DNA of 64,000 nucleotides from the NCBI RefSeq assembly GCF_021347895.1, contig NC_067125.1, positions 4,916,268 through 4,980,267 of the forward strand, in the 5' to 3' direction. Shown here piece after piece: positions 55,101 to 64,000 of this stretch. Both the position numbers and the translations under genes were made by a program. This DNA is from Acanthochromis polyacanthus (Eukaryota > Chordata > Actinopteri > Pomacentridae). Position 1 is the first letter of the stretch, and each line of letters opens with the position of its first letter. Under the pieces are notes generated by a model. The model did not search any database. It saw nothing but the letters and a program-made list of their open reading frames with translations, and had not been told where the DNA came from.

Positions 55101-58100
55101 CACCTTAGAAAGAGGAAAGTGTCATTTTTCCTTCACAAGTAGTTTCTGAAAACTGTGACTGCAGCTTTTTAAATGTGAATATTTTCCGTTTTCTTTCACC
55201 CTCTTTAACAGTAAAGTCTAAATCTTTGACTTTTGTGAAACACAGAGGCATTTTTCACCATTTCCTGACATTTTATCAACCAAATAACGAACCAATTAAT
55301 GCGCTGAATGAAATGAGAATCGGGAAGAGTCAAAGTGTCCTGTCAGACTCCCTCCTCCTGCTGTGCCTCACCAGAGTCGGCGTTCTGCTCGGGGTCGCTG
55401 GTGACGTAGCTGCCGGTGGAGATGCTGGTGGAGAAGCAGTAGGACCCAGGAGACCGATGTGGAGACTGACACAGAAGAAAAGAGTTACGGAGATGAAAAG
55501 AACCTCTGGACCAACACTTAAACATACTGTGGAATTCTGGACAAGGACAAGGTAACACACTGAACACTGAACAGCTCCATTTGTTCTTAGCAATGATGTT
55601 CTTAGTTCATGTTTAATTTTCCAAAAATCCCAGAAACTATAAAATCCCAATAAACGTTGTTGATATCTAATTATTAATTCCAACACTAACTATTTCAGTC
55701 TATATTAAGGGCAGTGGTAGCCTAGCCGCGCTAGAGAACCCACGGCAACGAATTTAATTCTCTGCCAGGGTGGGTTTAGTTACCCTCCATAAGGCTCGAG
55801 GCTGGATTCTCCTAAAACTGGCCGGACCAATCACCATGAAGTGTAGAGTCAGAAGGCGGGCGTAACGAAGTGACGACAGAGGCGTGACGATTCTGACAGA
55901 AACAACCGGCGCACAATAAACAGTTATCTTTGGACTCGGCTTTGGCCACAGCCCTTAAAGATTTGAAGCTAAAATTCAACTTGAAAGATAAACAAAAGAC
56001 GGCACTGAAGTGTTTCATTGAGAAGAAAGACGTATTTGGACTTATGCCGACGGGATATGGCAAATCCTTAATATACCAGTTGGCTCCGCTGGTTGGGAAG
56101 CTAATGGGACTTAGCCACAATCCGCCGGTGCTCTCGGAACTCCGTCAGCCGATTCGTTGCGCTGATTGGTTGTATACCTACCCAATTGCTGCAGAGGGAT
56201 TTGATAGACAACCTTTTAGCCCGCCTCCCTCCCTGTCGAGCTTCCCCAGACCCTTGTGCCGTCAGAAACATGGGTGTAGCATGGCTAGGCTAGGGCAGTG
56301 CTGCTCTTTACCTCTCACAGATCACGGTTCAATGAGGATAATTCACTTGTTTTTCATTAAAAAATTCCATTTTAAAACTTTTTTCTCCATGTACTTTGAA
56401 AAGACCTACATATAAAATATAACAGTTGTACATGACATTGATTTTGCTAAATTTTTTATGGAGTTGATAAACTGACAGAAGACATCTTTTCTGTTCAGGG
56501 CAGGTTTGCAAATATGTGACATTTCATTTGTTTTGTTGTAAGTGTAATGTTGATTACACTTATCAAACGAAGTACAAGAAAAAAATACTGTTAACAATGT
56601 TCTTTTTTAACTTTAAAATGGGTCGGTCTGACCCACAACATAACAGGAGGGTAAAACAAAAGCAGTTATATTGCTAATAAAAGCTACTCTGATCATTTTA
56701 GCTTTCAACTGTCTTATTTTGTAACGTGATGAAACTCATAGTGGTACATTTTGAAAAAATATTGCATTTGTCTGCAGTGAAAAAAAATAACATCTACATG
56801 AAAAAAAAGACCCACTGAGCTCAGTTCAAGTGTAGAAACCATCATGAAATGTACTTTTTATATAAAAATATACACCTCAGGGTTAATGAATTCACATCAT
56901 CGCTCAGTACACAGAAACAAACACAAAAAGACAGACTCACATCCTCAAAACAAAAAAAACTCACCCTACACAAACACTTACACTGAACACTTAATTCTGA
57001 ATACAGTATATGTAAATAAAATCTTTTTTATTGTCGATACAGGCTCCTCTAATCAGTTTAATCTTCAACAGTCTATTTTTATAACAGAATCAAAACCCAT
57101 AAGGTTAAATTTTGGTAGAATATTGCATCTGTTTGCAGTGAAATAACCTAAAATAATAAAAACATCTACAGGAAAAAAAAGACCCACTGAGCTCAGTTCA
57201 AGTGTAGAAACCATCATGAAATGTACTTTTTAGAAAATACACTTCAGGGTTAATGAAGTCACATCATCGCTCAGTACACAGAAACACACACACAAACACA
57301 CAGACTCACACTTCAACTCAACAACAACACTCACTCTACACAGACAGACACACAAAAGCTTCTCAAGCGTAATCAGAGGCCGAGGCGGACGCTGCCAGAG
57401 CTCTCAGATTTGGCTATTTTTCATCATTGATCCACAACATGTGAACCTCAGAGGGGGTTCTGGTCGATAACGTGTTCCAAACACATCTTCACCTACCTCT
57501 GCTGTAGATCTGTAGCTGGTAGCTGCTGGACCAGAGACGTCTGCTCCTCTTCCAGAGTCGGAGGAAAGCGGTGAGATTATTCTCTGGACTGACTCTGGAA
57601 AACAGCACAGGAAATATCTGGAGCTATATAGAGCTATCACACTTTATTTAACATACAAAATAACTGAAATAAAACTACAATACAACCGTACAAACAACCC
57701 CCAAAGTTGTGTTATCAATAAAGGACTCAAACAGTGAGGAAACCTAAATCCTACACTGTAAAAAGTATATGTAACTATAGTTCAACTAAAGTACTGTTTT
57801 GAATAAATCGCACTTCTCTTTCTGGTTTACTTTTGTGGGTTCTCTCAATTTAAGATCCCATTTAGTCCCTTTAAATTGGTGTTTCACCAAAAGTGCAAAA
57901 AGGTTGTTTACTACTTCTGCAGCTTTGTGTTTCTGAGTTTATCCTGTTTGCACAGAGAACACCAAATCTACTGGAAAATTCATGTTTTTCATTTTACATT
58001 TAAGCGAACACAAACTTTTAAGTTGGAAAAATTGGAAACCTCAAGTTTATATTAATAAATCATAAAATAATATGATTTTTTTAAACATACTTTGGTTCAA

Positions 58101-61100
58101 CGTAATTTAATTGTTACCAGCTGAAGAAATTCCTGCTAATTTACTCCCTGTTACATTTACAGAATCTGGAAATATCTACACCTTTTATTAATTCTGTGAA
58201 TGCACAGACAGAATTTCTGCTTAGTTTTGTTGTGCTACGGCAGGAAAACAATTCTGTTTCACTAAGCTGGTCCAGTATCTTTTCCCCATTGTACCATTTC
58301 CATCCGTATTTATATCTCTTGACCCTTAAACTTCCTTCTACATACCAGAATCTGAGGGTTCTGGAGAAGTTCCTGCCTCCATCAGCAGCTTCTTCCTCCA
58401 CATGAGATGGCTGGACGTTTCTGAGCTGGAGGTAGAAGATGTTTGATCAGAGGCCAGATGAGACTCTGATTCCTGCTGCAGACTCCAGGGTTCAGTCTGT
58501 GAAGGAGCCGCCATGCTATCCTCCAAACCTGGAGACATTAAAGAAGCAAATCAGCTGGGATTCCTCTGGTGTGACGACATCAGTTTGTTACTCCACAGTG
58601 GAGTGAAGTGACAATCGTCGTATGTTTGTTCATATGTTAGCAATATTGCTCAAAAAGTAACTTTCTAGTATCACTTACTTATGAGTATTCTAGTTATTTC
58701 TAGATTTCTGCAGCTGAGCGAACCTGTGACGTGGCTGGTGTCGACTGGACTCTCCACCTCTTGAATGGCGCTGAGCTCGTGCTGTTCTGTCATTTCCATG
58801 AAGCCCAGTCGGACCCGAGTGACCGGAGGCTTCGCTGCTCGAGGAGGATGGAGGAGTCCTGTGGGGAGGACTGAGGCTGGGCCGGGAACAGAGGGAGCAC
58901 TGATCTGACCAATGGGAGCTGGAAATGAAAAAAACAATAGTGTTTGATAATAACTTTAAAGGTAAAAGAATGCATGTCAATAGAGGTGCACTGATTTAGA
59001 AGTATGGTATTGCATTTTAACGCCACTAGAGAATTAAAACAACATACCTGAGTTTGAGTTTAATAGGAAGTATGGAAATTTACCCTGTCAAAAAAAATGG
59101 TTCAGTAAACTATTAGTAAGCCCTGCCTGAGGAAATGAGGCTTGCAGAGTCAGTAACTTCTTTTAAATCACTTCTGAAAGCCACTTTTATGGACTATCTT
59201 TCATGTGAAGTTTACTTTTAGCTTGAAATTAGCTTTAGTGTTCTATTTGGTGTTAGGTAGTGTTAGTTTTAGATGTTCTCTCTTATTTTATTTTCATTTG
59301 AGTTGCCTGATTCTTTGGCGTGATGTCATCTTTGTTTGATTTTTAATTTCTAACTTCTAACCTTCAATCTTATTCTTTAATTTTTAACCCTCCTGTTGTC
59401 CTCATTTACATGCACCAAAAAATATTGTTTCCTTGTCTGAAAAAAATTTAAAAAATTCTGCAAAAAAATTCCCCAAATTTCTGAAAATTTGCAAAACCTT
59501 TAGGAAGAAAATTCCAATACATCTGTAAAAGTTTCCTTCAAAAGTTTTATTTTTAAAAAAATCCCCGAAATTTGGCAAGAAAATTCTTTTAAATATTTTC
59601 AAAACATGAGTAAAAATCTTCAAAAAAATCCTAAAAATATATAAAGTGATTACATATATATCAGTCAAACTTCTAATATTTTCTTTAAGAACAGTCACAA
59701 AAAAATCAACCAAAATCCAGCGAAATTCCTGGATTTTGGTTGATTTTTTTTGGTTGAAAGAAACATTTTTAACATTTTGTTTTTTCCACCAAAAAATGTT
59801 TAAAAATTTCCCAAAAATGCTGAAAATGTGGACATCAGAAGTTTCAACGTGAAATATTTTTTTCCCCACATTATCAAACTTTAAAACGGATTAATTTTGA
59901 CATTTATTATTATTCGTATATAGTGTATCCGTTACCTGTCTCTCCACCATCAGATGGCAGCTTTTGAGGAGAGTCCTCTTTCTCCTGAGAGTCTTCTAGG
60001 TGTGATAAAGTTCCTCCGTTGGATTCTTCTATCGCCCTCAGCAGAGATGCGAGTAACCTGAGGCGACTTTCCTTGATGTTCTGTGAAACCAACTCGTCAC
60101 TGGCGGTTTCTGAAGCTGGCTGTGGGTCAGAAGATACATCAAGTCATCAGGTTTCTACATGTCCTGCTCAGTTGTGAGTTAATCTTTATCCTCTTTCAGC
60201 TTTCTTCTTGGTGCTGCTGTTAAATCTGTATTTCTGTGTATTTATGCTTGTCAGTCCTCTCACTTACCTCTTCATCGGTTTGAATGAGAGCCTGCAGCGC
60301 CTCCTTCTGTCTCCTCATCTGCTCCATCTCCACCTGGTGGCGCTGTCTCTGCTCTTCTTGTTGTTTCTGCTGCAGCTTCACCGCCTCCCTCTGCTCCAAC
60401 ATCCGCCTCTGGACCTCCTGCAGCTGTCGTCTCTCCGTCTCCACGTCGTCCTCTGTGGAGCTCAGGGACTCGGTCTGCTGGGAGATCTGTGGTGTCGCGA
60501 CACGCTGAGGGTCTCTGAAGCTCTGGTTACTGGTTTGAATGGGATCAGGCCGGAGTGGGAAGCTGGTTGAGAGACGTGTCGTGTACAGTTTGCTCGTCTC
60601 TTTGGAGGCTGAGGGGGACTTCAGTCTCTCTGGAAGGTGCTCTGTTACTCTCTCCATGATGTTATCGGTCAGCCAGGTGGTGACGTCTGGTCTCTGCTGC
60701 CTGTGACTGAACGACTCCACTTCATCCAGCGGCAGCCTGGAGCCGACGCTCAAACTGGAACCAGGACGATGGAGATGTAAGGCCGACGTGTCAGGCTGTC
60801 TGGTGTTAGCTTCCACAGAGGTTTGTGGTTCATCATGAAGGTATGCAGGAGCTGTAGGGGTTTGTAGAGGAGCTGGAGGACTGTGAAGAGGAGATTGAAC
60901 GAAACCTGGAGGTACGATGGGAGGCTGCAGCGACGTGGAGGTCATGTTGTAACGGATTCGTAGAGCTCGCTGGTATTCCTCCAGACGCTGGCGAGCAACT
61001 TCCATTGACCTCTGATGAATTCTGAAATAAAAAGCGTGGTTAAATATTGACTGAAGGCCTACATCCCGCTCCATCCTTTGAACCTCTACAACTGCTTCTT

Positions 61101-64000
61101 TGAGGAATCAGTGTCATATATATATATATATATATAGTTAATTTATTTCTGTGGTTTACTACAACTGCATGGGAAATAGTGAAACGGGTGATTAATCACA
61201 AGAAATGAGTTTGTGTTCAGGCTCCAACACACCTGTTTTGTTCCAACAGCCGCTGCTGGTATTCTCTAATCCTTCTGGTGTGTTCATCTTCACCTGCAGG
61301 AGGTATCAGCTGTAGATGCACAGAAAGAACTACAGATTATTCATAAAACACTGAATACACTTCACACGGAATATCTTAAAGGATGAGTCAACAAACCAGC
61401 AAAAACTGGACTTCAGGGAGCTTAAATCTGTCACCAGGAAGGCACAGACCGTTAAATCAAAGTGATGGATCCCAGATATAGATGAGGAGGCATAAAAAAA
61501 GAAGACAAAAGAGGATTATACCTCAGTGGCTACTCCAGGAGTGACTTCCTCATCCCGTACAGGCACTTCTGGCGGGTAAACGGGTTCTTTCTGGGCCACA
61601 GCTGCCTTCAGATCTTCTCTCTCCTGCTGAGCTTCCAGCAGCAGCTGCTCCAGTTTGCTCTTCTGCTCCTCCAACTCCTGCAGCAAAACCACCTGCTGCT
61701 GCTTCTCCCTCTCCAGCTCTTCTTCCTGTGGAAAACAAAAACGACAGACGTTGAACTGAAGAAGCCTCTTGGATGAAGGTGAAACATGTTCAGGAACCTA
61801 CAAGAGAAGTCCAGTTGATTTGTGCTGAAGCTCCTACGAAGAGGTTCAAAATGAGTGAGCGTTGCCACACTGAAAACCTTCACTCATAAACCCAGTTTTC
61901 AGCCATGCTTCAGTACAGAACATTTGTCTGCTAATACAGCACAAGATGAAAGACTTTACCTACAGCTATCAGAGAAAGCTCCACTTGTGTCAGTGTTAAG
62001 AGGCAGTATAAGGCACGGCTGACTGACAATCAAACATGTGAACACTGAGGAATTCAGGCACATTAAATTCTTAAAAAACAGGCTCTTTAACTATATGCAT
62101 TTTATTGACAGGCTGTGCCCAGAATGCACTTTTCTACAATAGTAGCACTTTAATTGATGTTATTTTACTATATTGTTTTTTAAACGTCTGTATTTTTTTG
62201 TCTTTTATCTGTGGGACAACGGATGGAAATTAGCCTTGTGCTAAATCTGACGTATTTTCTGCAACCTTGTGTAAACTATTATGAGTTGTATGTTCATTAA
62301 TATACAACAAACGTCACTGTTCTACAGCTTCAACAAAAACCGAACATTTAGAGCCAGATCAGAGCTGTTAAAGCGCTTAATTATTAAGTGCTTCTTATAA
62401 TTTAATCCTTGGTTGTCATTTAATGTGATGAAATACTTTAAGATAAGCTGCAGTCAACTAGCCTAGCCGTGCAAGACAACCCACGGCAACGAATTTAATT
62501 CTCTGCCAGGGTGGGTCTAGTTACCCTCCATAAGGCTCGAGGCTGGATTCTCCTAAAACTGGCCGGACCAATCACCATGAAGTGTAGAGTCAGAAGGCGG
62601 GCGTAACGAAGTGACGACAGAGGCACGACGATTCTGACAGAAACAACCGGCGCACAATAAACAGTTATCTTTCGACTCGGCTTTGGCCACAGCCCTTAAA
62701 GATTTGAAGCTAAAATTCAACTTGAAAGATAAACAAAAGACGGCACTGAAGTGTTTCATTGAGAAGAAAGACGTATTTGGACTTATGCCGACGGGATATG
62801 GCAAATCCTTAATATACCAGTTGGCTCCGCTGGTTGGGAAGCTAATGGGACTTAGCCACAATCCGCCGGTGCTCTCGGAACTACGTCAGCCTATTCGTTG
62901 TGCTGATTGGTTGTATACCTACCCAATTGCTGCAGAGGGATTTGATAGACAACCTTTTAGCCCGCCTCCCTCCCTGTCAAGCGTCCCTAGACCCTTGTGC
63001 CGTCAGAAACATGGGTGTAGCGTGGCTAGGCTAGCAGTCAACTGTAATGTTTGTGGCTTCACAACCAACAAAATGATGAAGACAACGATTGACTGTAAGA
63101 AACTCACTTTCCTGTTTCCTTCAGTGTTTCTAAAATGTGATTAAACAGCCGTCACTGGATACACAACACACACATTTAACTTTTTAAGTGAAGAGTGCAC
63201 AAACATCATTCATGTCCTGTGAGCCACGAAAGCAGAAATCATAATGTTGTACCCGTTTCTTTCTTTCTTCTTCAAATTCTTGGATTCTGTCGGCCAAAAC
63301 ATCAGAGAGTGAAGCGTCTGTTGCAGCTGTCAAACACAAGAAAAATACAAAGTTATTATCCTCTAATAGCAGCTAAACTTTTAAACAAAGGGGTGTAAAT
63401 GTGGAGAACATAACTGAAATAGTCACCAGTGTGTAGTTATGGAAATACATGACAAACAATGAAAGCAGAGTAAACGTATCTAGATGAATGTTTTCACAGT
63501 TCAGTGACTGACTTACCAGGTGGAGAGAGTTCACGGGGCTCTGAAGGTTTGTCCTTCTCCTCGGCGGTCAGAGATCCTGTTTCGATGGACGTGTCTCGCT
63601 CTGGGATCTGGTCTGAGATGACGGTCGGTGAATCGGCTGCAGGGACTCGGCTGCTGCTGGTCCACTGGTTCCTCTGATTCCTGATGCGATCCAGGAGTTT
63701 CTTCAACGCCCGTCGAGGAGCAGGTCTGGACGGCTCCGCTGCAGGTAAAGAAAAATGCTGAATATATGCCTGGCTTAGGGTGAGGAAATGACGTCAAGAT
63801 TAGCACTGAAGAACTAACAAAAATCTGAAACGACAACAAACAAATATCTGTGTATTGATTTTGTGTAAAGTTTATTTAAAACAAACCATGTAGCTTTGGT
63901 CATAAATCTGACGTTTCTGTTCACCTTCAGCAGATGTTTCCTGCTCAGTGCTGCCAGCGTCCTCCTCAGTGTCATGTTGTGTGTTTATTTCATCCAGTGT
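46143..64000 (-). CDS. cep295: Centrosomal protein CEP295, 3' part, 22 exons (5' end outside window)
   Basis: Centriolar protein needed for conversion of daughter centrioles into centrosomes. Exons, 5' to 3' on the minus strand: 64000-63925 (partial), 63738-63517, 63326-63253, 61725-61522, 61309-61233, 61021-60268, 60119-59936, 58918-58724, 58528-58346, 57594-57497, 55465-55372, 54509-54303, 53624-53476, 53144-52751, 51528-51379, 50723-50248, 50081-49950, 49565-49517, 47940-47605, 47522-47426, 46382-46283, 46184-46143. All phases agree, giving about 1,430 codons. Family marks are LLEQNRIHQRSMEVARQRL (exons 61309/61021), HELSAIQEVESP (58918 exon), IIDKYMKELN (54509 exon) and the basic ALMS-motif tail ending KTLQKLRAKQ. 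Glu/Gln-rich coiled coils lie at the 61725 exon and the end of the 61021 exon. The donor of the 53144 exon could be GT at 52750 or GC three bases earlier; both keep frame. Confidence 0.93.
46482..47304. mobile_element. hAT-like element in a cep295 intron, absent from the left unit
   Basis: About 823 bp with inverted ends, CAGGGATGGCAA on the left and TTGCCATCCATG on the right, flanked by TTAATT on both sides (6 bp). The left unit has the empty site near 37030 ('tttcaattaaacatgacg'). A minus-strand frame of 77 codons (46987-46754) includes a very basic 'KEMAARKAHQQELKRKLQRE' stretch; I do not recognise it. Confidence 0.8.
48064..48600 (+). mobile_element. Short hAT-type transposon with an intact BED zinc finger frame
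   Basis: About 537 bp in a cep295 intron. Ends are inverted: TAGGACTGGGCGATAA on the left and ATATCGCCCAGCCCTG on the right. The frame 48237-48497 (86 codons) encodes a BED-type finger, with W-K-W-F-G-F, then Cys-x2-Cys (CKVC) and His-x4-His (HLQQRH) near its end. This is the N-terminal DNA-binding part of hAT transposases; the catalytic RNase-H-like domain is absent. I do not find a convincing 8-bp target duplication. Confidence 0.75.
48639..48849. mobile_element. Palindromic hAT-type MITE, 211 bp
   Basis: Ends CAGGGGTGTCAA and TTTGACACCCCTG, with almost the whole length forming one hairpin. It is flanked by cagtagct (48631-48638) and ctgtagct (48850-48857), an 8-bp target duplication with one mismatch, as expected for hAT. 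It is a widespread fish MITE. Confidence 0.85.
48858..49516 (-). other. cep295 intron, nothing recognised
   Basis: No exon, RNA gene or clear repeat seen. Part of it ('gcagagtcctgacatatcttcctcctac', about 49289) resembles the stretch near 55016, suggesting an old dispersed repeat. Confidence 0.4.
49683..49918. mobile_element. TTAA-type palindromic MITE, half copy
   Basis: Starts after TTAA (49679-49682) with CCCTCGTCCTCATTTACGG and matches the outer half of the 50799 element up to the central hairpin, where it stops. The other arm is missing. Confidence 0.7.
50799..51318. mobile_element. TTAA-flanked palindromic MITE, copy 2
   Basis: A 520-bp element flanked by TTAA (50795-50798 and 51319-51322), starting CCCTCCTGTTGTCC and ending GACACGAGGG. 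It is the copy at 16431 in reverse orientation. The central hairpin (about 51080-51173) is built on CAACCAAAATCCAGCGAA. It lies in a cep295 intron. Confidence 0.85.
52250..52450. repeat. Tc1-like transposon end
   Basis: 'acactacctatcaaacatttggggtcac', 'ccttatttttgaaagaaaagca' and 'atatctccatag' are hallmarks of an abundant fish Tc1-like non-autonomous element. It is truncated. Confidence 0.6.
54147..54205. repeat. TTAA-type MITE end fragment
   Basis: 'ttaacccttctgttgtcctcatttac' matches the terminal 35 or so bases of the palindromic MITE; the rest is lost. Confidence 0.55.
55717..56292 (+). mobile_element. 576-bp transposon carrying a RecQ-type helicase fragment, copy 1
   Basis: Inverted ends TAGCCTAGCCGCGCTA and TAGCATGGCTAGGCTA, flanked by an exact 8-bp duplication GGGCAGTG (55709-55716 and 56293-56300). 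Inside is an open frame (from about 55921) without an obvious ATG. It encodes a Lys-rich lead, then GLMPTGYGKSLIYQLAPLVG: the ATP-binding motif I (PTGYGKS) of RecQ-type SF2 helicases. The helicase-like sequence stops soon after, at about 56130. No transposase is present. It lies in a cep295 intron; the 8-bp duplication suggests hAT-type mobilisation. Confidence 0.75.
56620..56655. repeat. Transposon end fragment
   Basis: 'gggtcggtctgacccacaac' followed by 'ataacaggagggt' is a hairpin-like end of another fish element with a GGG terminus. No partner end was found. Confidence 0.4.
56690..57345. repeat. Tandem repeat of about 350 bp in a cep295 intron
   Basis: 56700-56930 and 57060-57290 are colinear copies: both contain 'gacccactgagctcagttca', then 'gtgtagaaaccatcatgaaatgtacttttta' and 'gggttaatgaa.tcacatcatcgctcagtacac'. 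Identity is very high in this core and lower outside. Confidence 0.8.
59388..59905. mobile_element. TTAA-type palindromic MITE, copy 3 (right end eroded)
   Basis: Starts after TTAA (59384-59387) with CCCTCCTGTTGTCC. The central hairpin is at about 59680-59765. The right end decays after 'aaaacggattaattttgac', so the second TTAA is not recognisable. Long frames on both strands inside it come from its low complexity. Confidence 0.75.
61116..61136. repeat. (AT)n microsatellite
   Basis: About ten AT units in a cep295 intron. Confidence 0.85.
61726..62457 (-). other. cep295 intron, nothing recognised
   Basis: AT-rich intron sequence upstream of the second helicase-fragment element. No gene or clear repeat seen. 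Confidence 0.4.
62458..63033 (+). mobile_element. 576-bp transposon carrying a RecQ-type helicase fragment, copy 2
   Basis: Nearly identical to 55717-56292 and in the same orientation, with the same inverted ends (CTAGCCTAGCC and GGCTAGGCTA). The flanking 8-bp duplication is different: GCAGTCAA at 62450-62457 and 63034-63041. This proves an independent insertion rather than a local duplication. The helicase motif-I frame is intact here as well. Confidence 0.8.

Noticed and set aside
55175..55555. 126-codon plus-strand frame
   Set aside because: It runs antisense across a cep295 exon whose minus-strand frame and splice sites fit the family.
59402..59869. 155-codon minus-strand frame rich in Phe, Ile and Lys
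   Set aside because: It lies wholly inside a TTAA-type MITE of low complexity, and a plus-strand frame exists over the same palindrome.

Overview
The window looks like a teleost fish nuclear chromosome. The genes have many short exons with GT-AG introns, and the introns are full of fish-type transposon debris: hAT-like and TTAA-flanked (piggyBac-like) non-autonomous elements, L1/RTE-type LINE pieces, a tRNA-like SINE and microsatellites. There is no bacterial-style gene organisation, and most long reading frames in the window are spurious. No homology search was run; gene names rest on protein families I recognise from the reading frames.

Layout. (1) 29-14501 (+): a complete 11-exon flotillin-2 gene (flot2), followed by its 3' UTR to about 16.2 kb. 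(2) About 17.7-24.25 kb (+): fam222b, with a probable non-coding first exon, a short coding exon and a large terminal coding exon. flot2 and fam222b are also near neighbours in mammals, so this is a conserved block. (3) 28.3-47.8 kb: a tandem duplication of about 9-10 kb. Each unit carries a full 10-exon ech1 gene (dienoyl-CoA isomerase, 310 aa, + strand) and the 3' end of the convergent gene cep295. The left unit keeps only the last cep295 exons, as a dead fragment. The right unit runs into the real gene. (4) 46.1-64.0 kb (-): the 3' 22 exons (about 1,430 codons) of cep295, a centriole protein; its 5' part lies beyond the window.

The genes are not an operon. flot2 acts in membrane microdomains, ech1 in mitochondrial and peroxisomal fatty-acid oxidation, and cep295 in centriole-to-centrosome conversion; fam222b has no settled function.

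The most interesting material is in the duplication and the mobile DNA. The two ech1 copies differ by 13 amino acids, nine of them in exons 4-5, including Gly to Ala in the oxyanion-hole glycine motif of the left copy. Each unit serves as an empty-site control for transposons in the other, and the segment just upstream of the two ech1 genes is inverted in one unit relative to the other. Two nearly identical 576-bp transposons in cep295 introns carry a RecQ-type helicase ATP-binding fragment. A family of TTAA-flanked elements has a long central hairpin. I do not see a complete undescribed multi-gene system; the candidates are the helicase-fragment transposon and the diverging ech1 pair.
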